A stretch of DNA of 16,050 nt, taken from contig RFTM01000005.1 of NCBI GenBank assembly GCA_009923475.1, positions 1-16,050 of the forward strand. Direction: 5' to 3'. The translations under genes and the position numbers were made by a program. Below the pieces are notes generated by a model that was given only the letters and a program-made list of their open reading frames with translations, searched no databases and was not told where the DNA came from. Of this stretch, positions 1 to 7,095 are shown piece by piece (the first letter of the stretch is position 1; each line of letters begins with the position of its first letter). The DNA is from Gammaproteobacteria bacterium (GTDB taxonomy: Bacteria > Pseudomonadota > Gammaproteobacteria > Steroidobacterales > Steroidobacteraceae).

Positions 1-589
1 GACCGTGCTCGACACCGCGGGACTCCGGGTCGCCGGGGAGGGGCCCGCCGATGTGGTCGAGGCCGAGGGCATCCGCCGCACCCGCGCCGAGCTCGCCCGC
101 GCCGACCGGGTGCTGTTCGTGGTCGATGCCGCCGCCGACCCCGCGGCCGAGTCCTTCGCCGCCGAGCGCGCCACCCTCCCCGAGGGCGTGCCCGTGACGC
201 TGGTGTTCAACAAGGTGGATCTGGTGGAGGGGGGTGATGCGGGGGCTTCGGCCGCGGCGTCCGCCGGCACCCCATCCGCCGCCACGACGCTGCGCGTCTC
301 CGCCCGCAGCGGCGCGGGCCTCGACGCCCTGCGCGCCCACCTGCAGGCCGCGATCGGCTACACCCCGGGCGACACCGGCGCGCTGTCCGCGCGCGCGCGG
401 CATCTCGAGGCGCTCGCCCGCGCCCGCGGCCACCTCGATGCCGCCTGCGCGCTGCTCGCCGACAAGCGCGGCGAACTCGTCGCCGAGGAGCTGCGTCTCG
501 CACAGCGGGCGCTCGGCGAGATCACCGGCGAGTTCAGCTCCGAGGACCTGCTCGGCCGGATCTTCGGGAGTTTTTGTATCGGCAAATAG
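1..589 (+). CDS. mnmE: MnmE, tRNA modification GTPase (3' part; start lies before the window)
   Basis: This is the C-terminal part of MnmE (TrmE/ThdF), the GTPase that works with MnmG to add the carboxymethylaminomethyl-type group to U34 of certain tRNAs in the cytoplasm. The reading frame is open at base 2 and enters at the G3 motif DTAGLR. The G4 motif NKVD is encoded near 209-220, and a G5-like SARSG follows near 298. The Ala-Gly-Ser-rich stretch between G4 and G5 is a lineage-specific loop. The helical C-terminal domain ends in FCIGK, the family's conserved CIGK tail with its functionally important cysteine, and the stop is TAG at 587-589. The last six codons use T or A at third positions far more than the rest of the gene, which is treated separately as a possible attachment site. 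mnmG is encoded about 9.5 kb downstream. The identification is very secure. Confidence 0.97.
   Translation, partial: TVLDTAGLRVAGEGPADVVEAEGIRRTRAELARADRVLFVVDAAADPAAESFAAERATLPEGVPVTLVFNKVDLVEGGDAGASAAASAGTPSAATTLRVSARSGAGLDALRAHLQAAIGYTPGDTGALSARARHLEALARARGHLDAACALLADKRGELVAEELRLAQRALGEITGEFSSEDLLGRIFGSFCIGK
572..589 (+). other. Possible attachment-site core at the mnmE 3' end (SGI1-type)
   Basis: The final 18 bases, TTTTGTATCGGCAAATAG, encode FCIGK and the stop. They use TTT, TGT and AAA where the rest of the gene prefers C or G in third positions. From memory, the SGI1 family of integrative elements recombines in the last 18 bp of mnmE (trmE/thdF), with a core close to TTCTGTATTGGTAAGTAA. 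About 13 of 18 positions agree here, and the differences are synonymous. The conserved protein tail alone would produce part of this similarity. No integrase and no second copy were found in the window, so this is a candidate scar or target, not a proven junction. Confidence 0.35.
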
Positions 590-596
590 CCGCCGC

Positions 597-1790
597 TCAG
601 ATCCTGGTCTGTGGGGCCGGGTTGCTTGGGCCGGTGTCGTTGAACAGGGCGATATAGGGCGCGTAGCGAAAGCGCCGGTTGCGCGCGTAGCCCGTCATCT
701 CGCTGAGCACGTCCAGCCTCACCAAGCGGGAGACCAGACCGTTGGCTGCGGCATAGGTGGTGCCGGTCATCTTCTGCACGTCGCTGACCGACACGATCGG
801 ACGGTCGAACAGCGATTCGAGCACCTTGTGGCCGTTGCCGGCGGCGCGACCGAGCTGTTCGGTGATCGCGGTGCGATGCTGCTCGCGCAACTGGATGATG
901 CGTCGCGCCGTTTCGGCGGCCTCGCCAGCCACCGAGATGACGCCCCGCAGGAAGAAGGCGAGCCAGGCCTCCCATGCCCCGTGGTCGCGCACGGCTTGCA
1001 GGTGCTCGTAGTACGACTGGCGGTGTTGCTTGAAGTAGTGCGACAGGTACAGCACAGGCTTTTGAAGCACGCCCGCCTCGGTCAGCAGGAAGGTGATCAG
1101 CAGCCGCCCGACGCGGCCATTGCCGTCGAGAAAGGGGTGGATGGTCTCGAACTGCACATGGGCCAGCGCGATCTTCACCAGCGGAGGCAGCGAGTCGTCC
1201 CCGTGCAGGAACTTCTCGAGGTCGCCCAGCGCTTGCGGAACGGCATCATGCGGCGGTGGCACGAAGGCCGCCGTGTTCAGCGTACAGCCGGCCGGGCCGA
1301 TCCAGTTCTGGGTGGTCCGCAGTTCGCCGGGTTGGAGCCGTCCACCGCGTACGCCACGCATCAGTTCCGCATGGATCTCGCGGATCAGCCGCACCGAGAC
1401 CGGCAGGTCCGGGAGCCTCGCAAGGCCGTGGTTCATCGCCCGCACATAGTTGACCACCTCGTCCACATCACGAGGCAGGTGCTCGTCGAAGAGTTGCGCT
1501 TCGGCCGACAGCAGGTCCTGCAGCGAGCTCTGCGTGCCTTCGATCTGGCTGGAGAGGACCGCCTCCTTGCGCACGTACATCAAGACGAAGAGGTCCGCGT
1601 TCGGCAGTGTCAGCACGGAGCCGTCCAGCCGCCCCATCGCGCGGTCGGCTGCCGACAGCAGCGCGGGCAACTCGCCCGTCAGGTCGATGGCGGGTCGTGG
1701 CGGCAGCGGCGCAGGCATGAAGGCGCGGTACCCCGTTGGCTGGGAGATGTACCGTCCTGCTCGCGTCGATGACTCGGGGCGGCTCGCCAT
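597..1790 (-). CDS. Class II Fic family protein (probable AMP-transferase) with C-terminal winged helix
   Basis: Fic domains transfer AMP or another nucleotide part to hydroxyl side chains of target proteins. The 397-aa product has a Fic_N-type N-terminus with the PAPLPP motif at 26-31. It carries the signature HPFLDGNGRVGR at 218-229, including the catalytic His218. The segment SSQIEG at 80-85 fits the inhibitory (S/T)xxxE(G/N) helix that lies before the Fic core in class II proteins, so it is probably self-inhibited and needs no separate antitoxin. Residues about 318-375 look like a winged-helix DNA-binding domain, as in SoFic-like proteins. The ATG at 1790 is preferred over Met25 because family members carry extra residues before PAPLPP. 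The gene is convergent with mnmE, with only 7 bp between the stops, and its codons look less GC-biased than those of its neighbours, which hints at transfer. The target is unknown. Confidence 0.9.
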   Translation of the reverse strand: MASRPESSTRAGRYISQPTGYRAFMPAPLPPRPAIDLTGELPALLSAADRAMGRLDGSVLTLPNADLFVLMYVRKEAVLSSQIEGTQSSLQDLLSAEAQLFDEHLPRDVDEVVNYVRAMNHGLARLPDLPVSVRLIREIHAELMRGVRGGRLQPGELRTTQNWIGPAGCTLNTAAFVPPPHDAVPQALGDLEKFLHGDDSLPPLVKIALAHVQFETIHPFLDGNGRVGRLLITFLLTEAGVLQKPVLYLSHYFKQHRQSYYEHLQAVRDHGAWEAWLAFFLRGVISVAGEAAETARRIIQLREQHRTAITEQLGRAAGNGHKVLESLFDRPIVSVSDVQKMTGTTYAAANGLVSRLVRLDVLSEMTGYARNRRFRYAPYIALFNDTGPSNPAPQTRI

Positions 1791-1978
1791 CCGTATCTCT
1801 GCCTTTCACATGGGGTCAAAACGAGTCCATATGATAGCCTGCGTTTAACAAGGAGGGAAGACGCGCCCTTGTGTGAGGCACAGGAAGGCATGGCGCGGCG
1901 TCATCACCACGAGGTACGCACTCCCCGCGCCGCCATACGGACTACTCACAGGCGCGCGCCGGGCGGCAGGGGGGTAGC
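1791..1978. promoter_or_regulatory. Divergent fic / crp-like upstream region
   Basis: This 188-bp gap separates two divergent starts. The part from about 1808 to 1852 is clearly AT-richer than its surroundings, and it contains CATATGATAG and GTTTAACA, so it probably holds the promoter of the Fic gene. I could not fit a clean pair of -35 and -10 boxes on either strand. The right end carries the G-rich ribosome-binding sequence AGGGGGG at 1968-1974 that decides the GTG start of the regulator. Confidence 0.35.
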
Positions 1979-2788
1979 GTGGACCTTCCCGCCACGATCG
2001 ATGCCCCGGAGCCGCGCATGACCGTCAACACCGAATTCGCCCGGAACGACCTCCTCCGCGCACTGCCCGAGGAGCAACGCCGCCGGATGCTGCCGCGCTT
2101 CGACCAGGTCGAGCTGCGCGCCGGTCAGGTGATCGCGGACGTCGGCCGGCGGCCGTCACACGTCTTCTTCCCGACCACCTGCGTGGTGACCATGCACCAT
2201 GTGCTCGAGGACTGCTTCGCCTCGGCCTTCGCCATCGCGGGCCATGACGGCGCGGTGAGCCTCGATGCGATGTTCAGCGACAAGCCCTCGGCCGACCGCG
2301 CGGTCGTGATGCAGGGCGGCGGTGCGCTGCGCATCGACAAGCGCGCGCTGCGCTGGGAGTTCTTCCGCTCGCAGGAAGTGCAGCAGGTGCTGACGCAGTA
2401 CACCTGGTCGCTGATGGGCTTCGTGGCGCAGACCTCGGTCTGCAACCGTCACCACAGTCTCGACCGGCGCCTGTGCCGCTGGCTGCTGCTGGCGCAGGAC
2501 CTCTCGATGGGCGACGACCTGACCATCACGCAGGAATCGCTCTCGCAGATGCTCGGCGTGCGCCGCGAGGGCGTGACGCAGGCGGCAGGACGGCTGCAGG
2601 CGGCCGGGCTGATCGCGCACCGGCGCGGGCATGTCACCATCGTCGACCGCGCCGGTCTGGAGGCGGCGGCCTGCGAGTGCTACGCGACCTCGCGCCGCGG
2701 ACCCACGCGCTTGAGCCCCACCATCACGAGGCCCACGACCACGAACACCGCCGACAACCACGCGGCGTTCCTGAGGGCGGCGGGATAG
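1979..2788 (+). CDS. Crp/Fnr family transcriptional regulator with a tail overlapping the convergent gene
   Basis: This 269-aa protein has a cyclic-nucleotide-binding-like beta-roll at about residues 20-135, a long dimerisation helix at about 135-165, and a Crp-type winged helix-turn-helix at about 181-222 (TITQESLSQMLGVRREGVTQ). It belongs to the Fnr-like group with a C-terminal ECYxxxRR helix at 233-240. It lacks the N-terminal cysteine cluster of Fnr, so an iron-sulfur oxygen sensor is unlikely; the ligand is unknown. The GTG start at 1979 is chosen because AGGGGGG lies 4 bases upstream, while the ATG at 2018 has no ribosome-binding site. The family normally ends shortly after the ECY helix. 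Here the frame continues about 22-28 residues as low-complexity Thr/Arg/Pro-rich sequence that reads antisense to the end of the next gene. Target genes are not visible. Confidence 0.9.
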   Translation: MDLPATIDAPEPRMTVNTEFARNDLLRALPEEQRRRMLPRFDQVELRAGQVIADVGRRPSHVFFPTTCVVTMHHVLEDCFASAFAIAGHDGAVSLDAMFSDKPSADRAVVMQGGGALRIDKRALRWEFFRSQEVQQVLTQYTWSLMGFVAQTSVCNRHHSLDRRLCRWLLLAQDLSMGDDLTITQESLSQMLGVRREGVTQAAGRLQAAGLIAHRRGHVTIVDRAGLEAAACECYATSRRGPTRLSPTITRPTTTNTADNHAAFLRAAG

Positions 2789-3330
2789 CCGATCTTCGAG
2801 ACATCGAAGAACGGATAGGGATAGACGCCGGCCATCGCGCCGCGGGCGAACACGTACACGGCATAGGCCGCGGGGAAGGCGAACGTCATCGCGGCGTCGC
2901 GCCACTCGAGCGCGCCGCGCGGCACGCGCAGCCACCACAGCAGCACGAAGAGCGGCGGCACGAGGTAATGCAGCGCGAGGTTGCAGGCGAACTCGAGGCC
3001 CACCGGATGGTGGATCTTGCGCAGCAGCAGGTGGTAGATGACGCCGACCAGCAGGATGGAGACCGCGGCGGCGGTGACCTTGTCCGGCTCGCGCCACCAA
3101 CGCCACTGCGCCGAGGCCCGCGGCCCGAGCGCGATGGCGGTCGCCACCATCGCGCACCAGGCATTGGTGAGGATGGTGAAGTAGCCGGTGTACATCATCA
3201 CGCCGTAGGCCGCGCCGTTGCCGAGCGCGACATGCCGTCCGATGCTGATGAAGGCCTGCACGACGAGCGCGGTCCAGCCGAGCACGGCGAGCGCGAGCGC
3301 GAAGCGTCGCAGGGCGGATGTGTCGTTCAT
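2680..3330 (-). CDS. Pr6Pr / FAR-17a-like multispanning membrane protein
   Basis: The 216-aa product is strongly hydrophobic, with about six predicted membrane helices, for example LALAVLGWTALVVQAFISI near the N-terminus and WLSAVFVVVGLVMVGLK at the C-terminus. It carries the YFTILTNAW and YHLLLRKIHHP motifs typical of the bacterial Pr6Pr family related to FAR-17a/AIG1. No reaction is firmly known for the bacterial members, and conserved histidines and a threonine-asparagine pair in the membrane are compatible with a hydrolase-type activity. The ATG overlaps the stop of the upstream MFS gene in an ATGA, and AAGGAGGAG lies just upstream, so the two genes are translationally coupled. Its last 109 bp overlap the convergent Crp-type gene. 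The final membrane helix and short basic tail look native, so the overlap probably arose by extension of the regulator. Confidence 0.8.
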   Translation of the reverse strand: MNDTSALRRFALALAVLGWTALVVQAFISIGRHVALGNGAAYGVMMYTGYFTILTNAWCAMVATAIALGPRASAQWRWWREPDKVTAAAVSILLVGVIYHLLLRKIHHPVGLEFACNLALHYLVPPLFVLLWWLRVPRGALEWRDAAMTFAFPAAYAVYVFARGAMAGVYPYPFFDVSKIGYPAALRNAAWLSAVFVVVGLVMVGLKRVGPRREVA

Positions 3331-4574
3331 CGGGGCTCCTCCTTGGCGGGCAGCGGCGGGAAGCGCAGCAGCAGCAGGGCCGCGACCGCCAGCAGCACGG
3401 CATGCACGGTGAGCGCCACGGGATAGCCTTCGCCGGTGTCGACGAGCCGCGCGGTGAACAGCGGCCCGAGGCCGCCGCTCAGCGTGTAGATGCCATAGAA
3501 GGTGCCGTAGATGGCGCTGAAGCTGCGGGCGCCGAAGTAGCGGCTGGTGAGGTAGGCGAGCACGTCGACCTCGGCGCCCACCGCGAGGCCGACGAGCAGC
3601 GCCGCCACCAGCGCGGCCGTGCCGCCGGCGCCGAGCGCGAGCAGGCTGATGCCGACGATGGGCGCGATGAGGAAAGCCAGCGCCACGCGCGGCGCGAAGT
3701 ACCGGTCCATCAGCCAACCGGTCGCGAGGCGGCCGGTGGTGACGGCCACGAACAGCAGCGATTGCGCGAGCGCGGCGAGCATCGGCGGCAGGCCGCGCGC
3801 GGTGAGCAGCGGCACGAGGTGCAGCATCACGCTCTGCACCGCGAAGCCGATCAGGAAGAAGGTCGCGACCATCAGCCAGTAGCGCGGCATGCGCAGCACG
3901 CCCGCGAGCGGGATGCCCGTCGCCTCGACGGGCGCGGCGGTGGCGTCGGCCACGGCGCGCGGCGGATCGCCGTCCGGCATCTGGCCGACCGAGGCGGGGC
4001 TGTCGCGCAGCAGCAGCCCGACCACCGGCAGCGCGAGCGCCGCCACGGCCAGCGCCATCAGCAGCCAGGCCTGGCGCCAGCCGTAGGCGCCGATCATCGC
4101 CTGCGCGTACAACGGCCAAAGAAATCCGCCGACGCCCACGCCGGAGAGCGCGATGCCGAGGGCGAGGCCGCGGCGGCGGTCGAACCAGAGGGTGATGACG
4201 CGCGCGAACGCCACATGGGTGGTGCCCAGCGCGAGCACGGCGAGCAGGAAATATCGCAGGTAGTAGGCCCAGAGCTCGGGCCCCAGCCGCGAGAACGACG
4301 CCAGCAGCAGGATCTGGAAGCCGAAGCCGGCGAGCACCACGCGCCGCGCGCCGTAGCGGTCGACGAGCCCGCCCACCGGCGCGGCGAGCAGCGCGCTCGT
4401 GAAGGTGATGAAGAGCAGCGCGGTGAAGGTCTCGCTCTGCGTCCAGCCGAACTCGGCGCGCAGCGGCCCGAGGAACACGCCGAAGCTCGCGGGCACCACG
4501 GTCGCGATGCCGCAGGCGAGCCCGATGGTCGCGGCGCACAGCACCCGCCAGCCCTGGAACGGCTTGGTCGTCAT
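3327..4574 (-). CDS. MFS transporter, monocarboxylate/oxalate-formate antiporter-like
   Basis: This 415-aa protein has the length and hydrophobic pattern of a 12-helix major facilitator, with a hydrophilic central loop at about residues 190-220. The loop between helices 2 and 3 shows motif A (GGLVDRYGARRVV, residues 68-80). The N-terminal GWRVLxAATIGLA and the FGVFLGPLRAEFGWT segment match the monocarboxylate porter / OFA-type subgroup, so a small organic acid is a reasonable substrate guess, though not demonstrated by sequence. The ATG at 4574 follows the G-rich ribosome-binding sequence GAGGGGGG on the minus strand. It is the first gene of a two-gene operon with the Pr6Pr-like protein (ATGA overlap) and is divergent from the small gene at 4675. 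It may import a substrate for the nearby hydroxylase operon, but that link is inference from position only. Confidence 0.88.
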   Translation of the reverse strand: MTTKPFQGWRVLCAATIGLACGIATVVPASFGVFLGPLRAEFGWTQSETFTALLFITFTSALLAAPVGGLVDRYGARRVVLAGFGFQILLLASFSRLGPELWAYYLRYFLLAVLALGTTHVAFARVITLWFDRRRGLALGIALSGVGVGGFLWPLYAQAMIGAYGWRQAWLLMALAVAALALPVVGLLLRDSPASVGQMPDGDPPRAVADATAAPVEATGIPLAGVLRMPRYWLMVATFFLIGFAVQSVMLHLVPLLTARGLPPMLAALAQSLLFVAVTTGRLATGWLMDRYFAPRVALAFLIAPIVGISLLALGAGGTAALVAALLVGLAVGAEVDVLAYLTSRYFGARSFSAIYGTFYGIYTLSGGLGPLFTARLVDTGEGYPVALTVHAVLLAVAALLLLRFPPLPAKEEPR

Positions 4575-4627
4575 CGTCCCCCCTCGTCGGCGCCGCGGGG
4601 CGCCGGTGCGCCACTCTGCCGCGCTGC

Positions 4628-4633
4628 TACACT
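4628..4633 (+). promoter_or_regulatory. Possible -10 box (TACACT) for the small gene at 4675
   Basis: TACACT, preceded by GC, lies 41 bp before the ATG in the 100-bp divergent gap between the MFS gene and the small gene. The expected -35 position (about 4605-4610, GGTGCG) is poor, so this is only a suggestion. Confidence 0.3.
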
Positions 4634-4663
4634 CACCGCAAGACGCGCGCGAACCGGGCCGTC

Positions 4664-4669
4664 GGAGGG
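4664..4669 (+). promoter_or_regulatory. Ribosome-binding site fixing the start at 4675
   Basis: GGAGGG is followed by 5 bases and ATG. It decides the start within an open frame that otherwise extends far upstream into the antisense of the transporter. Confidence 0.75.
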
Positions 4670-4674
4670 CAACG

Positions 4675-5082
4675 ATGATCTACCTCGTCTACCGCATGCG
4701 CCTGACAAGCCGTGCACAGCAGGACATGAAGGGCTTCTGGGCCTGGCTCGAGGAGCGCGAGCGCTGGTTCTACCGCGACCTGCCGTCGGTGAAGGGCGTC
4801 CGCTGGTTCAACACGGTGATCGGCGAGAGCTATGTGCTCGAGTGCTGGGCGGCGTTCGAGGACGAGGCGGGCTGGGGCGCGTACCGCACGGGTCTTGCCA
4901 CGCTGAAGCGCGACGCCGACTGGGAGACGCGCCGCACGAGCCAGGGCGAATGGTGGACCTTCCTCGACTCGCGGATCGTGGGCGATGTGCCCTGCGAGGT
5001 CGGCTTCGGTCAGATGGGGGCGAGCAACTCCAGCCATTCGCCGGCGGCGCCCTCGAGCCGCGCGGGCAGCGGCCCCGCGTAG
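4675..5082 (+). CDS. Small conserved-looking protein, possible ferredoxin-like (NIPSNAP/dimeric alpha-beta barrel) fold
   Basis: The 135-aa product begins MIYLVYRMRL, with alternating beta-strand residues, then an amphipathic helix rich in Trp, Arg and Glu (FWAWLEERERWFYRDL). Two further strands (VRWFNTVIG and YVLECWAAF) and another helix follow. This strand-helix-strand pattern resembles dimeric alpha-beta barrel proteins such as NIPSNAP, but I do not recognise a named family and assign no function. No signal peptide or membrane segment is visible. The start is set by GGAGGG 5 bases upstream. Residues after about 113 (VPCEVGFG) change to a Ser/Ala/Gly/Pro-rich tail that reads antisense to the end of the convergent VOC gene, overlapping it by 73 bp. 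Position next to the hydroxylase operon makes a role in the same pathway possible. Confidence 0.7.
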   Translation: MIYLVYRMRLTSRAQQDMKGFWAWLEERERWFYRDLPSVKGVRWFNTVIGESYVLECWAAFEDEAGWGAYRTGLATLKRDADWETRRTSQGEWWTFLDSRIVGDVPCEVGFGQMGASNSSHSPAAPSSRAGSGPA

Positions 5083-5885
5083 CCCGCGCCCTCGGCGGCG
5101 CCCACCGCGACGCTGAGCATCGCGATGCCGGGGGGCAGCCCGCCGGGCGGGCGCGGCCGCGGGCCGGCCTGCGGCGGATAGCCGTCCACCTCGATCAGCC
5201 AGTCGCGCGGCAGCTTCACGATGCCGAGCGGGATGCGCGCGTCCGGCGCGAGGCCGAAGGCGTCGTTCACCACCTTGACGAGCACCGGCGAGGGCGCGAT
5301 GACGGGCGTGGCGAGCGTGCGCGCGTAGAACGCGAGCATCGCGTCGGCGTCGGGGCCGCCCAGGATGGCGATGAACGGCCGGTCGACGCGGTGCGTCGCC
5401 GCGCGCAGGTCGAACACCTCGCGCTCGCGCGGCAGGGAGGTGCAATAGAGCAGCTCGCCGGCGGGGCCGATGACCTGCATCGCATGCAGCGCCGGGTCGA
5501 AGGGCAGCGGGCGCGGCGGGATCAGCACGCGGAACGGCGTGCCCTCGAGCTCGCGCGCGAGCGCGTAAGGGTCGCGCACCAGCACCTCCATCGCGTTCCA
5601 GCCGTAGGACAGGAACGGCAGGCCGGGCGTGGCGGCCTGCTCGACGAAGCGCACCCAGGTGCAGGGCTCGCCGGGCGGACGCAGCCGCAGCCAGCGCCGG
5701 CCTTCTGTCGCGGGCGCACCCCAAAGAAAAGCCTCGTCGCGCGACACGGCGCCCTCGGCCTCGACGGGCCAGCCGAACACCTGCGCGTAGGCCTGCGCGG
5801 CCGCGACCGGGTCGGGCGCGGTGATGGTGAAGCCGACGATGCGTTGCAGGCCGGGCGGGGGCGGGGCGCCGCGGCCCGGCGTCAA
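5010..5885 (-). CDS. Two-domain VOC (glyoxalase/bleomycin-resistance fold) protein
   Basis: The predicted 291-aa protein has two repeated beta-alpha-beta-beta-beta modules of the vicinal oxygen chelate superfamily. The first starts at about residue 14 (IVGFTITAPDPVAAAQAYAQ) and the second near FIAILGGPDADAMLAFYART. It is soluble with no signal peptide. Metal ligands cannot be assigned with confidence, so the reaction is open: isomerase, dioxygenase or lyase members all exist. There is no usable ATG at the domain start. I chose TTG at 5885-5883 because it overlaps the methyltransferase stop (TTGA) and lies just after GGAAG; GTG nine bases earlier is the alternative. The gene ends a four-gene operon after the hydroxylase subunits and methyltransferase. 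Its last 73 bp overlap the convergent small gene, but the ending EWLELLAPI looks native. Confidence 0.8.
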   Translation of the reverse strand: MTPGRGAPPPPGLQRIVGFTITAPDPVAAAQAYAQVFGWPVEAEGAVSRDEAFLWGAPATEGRRWLRLRPPGEPCTWVRFVEQAATPGLPFLSYGWNAMEVLVRDPYALARELEGTPFRVLIPPRPLPFDPALHAMQVIGPAGELLYCTSLPREREVFDLRAATHRVDRPFIAILGGPDADAMLAFYARTLATPVIAPSPVLVKVVNDAFGLAPDARIPLGIVKLPRDWLIEVDGYPPQAGPRPRPPGGLPPGIAMLSVAVGAAEGAGYAGPLPARLEGAAGEWLELLAPI

Positions 5886-7084
5886 CGCTTCCACGCGCCG
5901 AAGCAGAACCAGCGGATGCCGGTGGAGAGGCGGCCGGTCTTCTCGGAGGCGACCGGCGCTTCGGGCGCATCGACGGCGGCGCGCCAGGCGTCCTCGCCGA
6001 GCGCGGACCACGACGGCACGACATGCTGCAGGTAGTCGCCCGGCGCGAAGCCGGCCGCGGCGACGATGCGCCGCAGGTCCATGGCGCGGAAGGCGCGGTA
6101 GAACGGCTCGTTGTTGTAGTGGCCGTCCCAGTCGAGATAGAAGGAATCGTAGGCCGAGAGCTGGTCGGCGGGCGGCAGTTCCATGTGCAGCATCAGCCCG
6201 CCCGGGCGCAACACGCGATGCGCCTCGCGCAGCACCTTCGGGATGCCCTTGCGCGGCACCTCGTGCAGGAACATCGAGGAGAACACGACATCGAAGCTCT
6301 CGTCCGGGAAGGCGAGCGCTTCGGCGTCCATCTGCCGGAAGTGGATGGCGCGGCCCTGCGAGCGCGCACGGGCCGAGGCGTAGCGCAGGCAGGGCGCGGC
6401 GACGTCGATGCCGTGCACCTCGGCCTCGGGGTATACGTCTTTCCAGGCGCCGGTGTTGTGGCCCACGGTGCAGCCCACATCGAGGATGCGGCGCGGCGCG
6501 AAGCCGGGATGCCGCGCGCGCACGAAGCGCGCCAGCGACTGGCCGATGTCGTCGAGGTTCGGGCCGAACACGCCGAAGGTGGAGACCGCGAGTCGGTTGT
6601 CGTAGACGGCGCCGACGGCGAGGTCGTCCTCGGCGTATTCCTCGACGTAGCTGCCGGGCGAGAGATGGATGTCGATCGCGCTCACCGAGCGCGGCACCTC
6701 GAGGTCGGGATCGAGCGTGAGCGAGCCGAGCGGCGCAGCGGCCTTGGCGCCGCCACCGCCGGCGGCGGCGAGCGCCGCCGCCTTGCGCTGCAGCGCGTCG
6801 CCGGCGCGCTCGATGGCGGGCCGGATCGCCTGGTAGACCATCTCCTGCGAGCTGACGCGCAACGCGGAATAGAACTGGAACGCCTCGCGGCCGCGCATCG
6901 CGGCGTGGATGGTCTCGGGCTCGGCGTCGGCGGCGAGCCGCGGCGCGACGGCCCGCCCATAATCGCGCCGCATCTCGCCGGCGACCGTCTCGAACACATG
7001 GCGACGCAGCCCCGAGACGAAATCGGCGCGCGCCTTTTCATCGCGGCGCAGCGGCAGGCGCAGGTCGTGGCGCAAGCTCAGCAC
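5882..7084 (-). CDS. Class I SAM-dependent methyltransferase with an unrecognised N-terminal domain
   Basis: The C-terminal half is a class I methyltransferase. Motif I is ILDVGCTVGHN (200-210), an acidic HGID follows at 224-227, QMDAEALAFPDESFDVV lies at 251-267, and VLRPGG is at 291-296. The N-terminal 150 residues are mostly helical and I recognise no family; an Ala/Gly-rich linker at 105-118 separates two parts. An aromatic-rich segment (YDSFYLDWDGHYNNEPFYRAF, about 312-332) could form a substrate lid. The frame has no early ATG. GTG at 7084 is the best start, 11 bp after the stop of the molybdopterin subunit, giving 400 aa; a TTG three codons later is possible. It overlaps the next gene by 4 bp. 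The substrate is unknown, but operon position suggests methylation of a product or cofactor linked to the hydroxylase. Confidence 0.82.
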   Translation of the reverse strand: MLSLRHDLRLPLRRDEKARADFVSGLRRHVFETVAGEMRRDYGRAVAPRLAADAEPETIHAAMRGREAFQFYSALRVSSQEMVYQAIRPAIERAGDALQRKAAALAAAGGGGAKAAAPLGSLTLDPDLEVPRSVSAIDIHLSPGSYVEEYAEDDLAVGAVYDNRLAVSTFGVFGPNLDDIGQSLARFVRARHPGFAPRRILDVGCTVGHNTGAWKDVYPEAEVHGIDVAAPCLRYASARARSQGRAIHFRQMDAEALAFPDESFDVVFSSMFLHEVPRKGIPKVLREAHRVLRPGGLMLHMELPPADQLSAYDSFYLDWDGHYNNEPFYRAFRAMDLRRIVAAAGFAPGDYLQHVVPSWSALGEDAWRAAVDAPEAPVASEKTGRLSTGIRWFCFGAWKR

Positions 7085-7095
7085 GGGAGCGCGTC

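Noticed and set aside
234..1772. A 512-codon plus-strand open frame across mnmE and the Fic gene
   Set aside because: It is out of frame with mnmE and antisense to the Fic gene; no domain is recognisable.
1890..2021. A 43-codon frame with an AGGAAGG sequence before its ATG
   Set aside because: The product is Arg-rich with no plausible structure, and it overlaps the start of the Crp-type gene in another frame.
3318..6035. A 905-codon open frame on the plus strand
   Set aside because: It is antisense to the MFS and VOC genes and rich in Arg, Gly, Ala and His. High GC makes stop codons rare, and no family features are visible.
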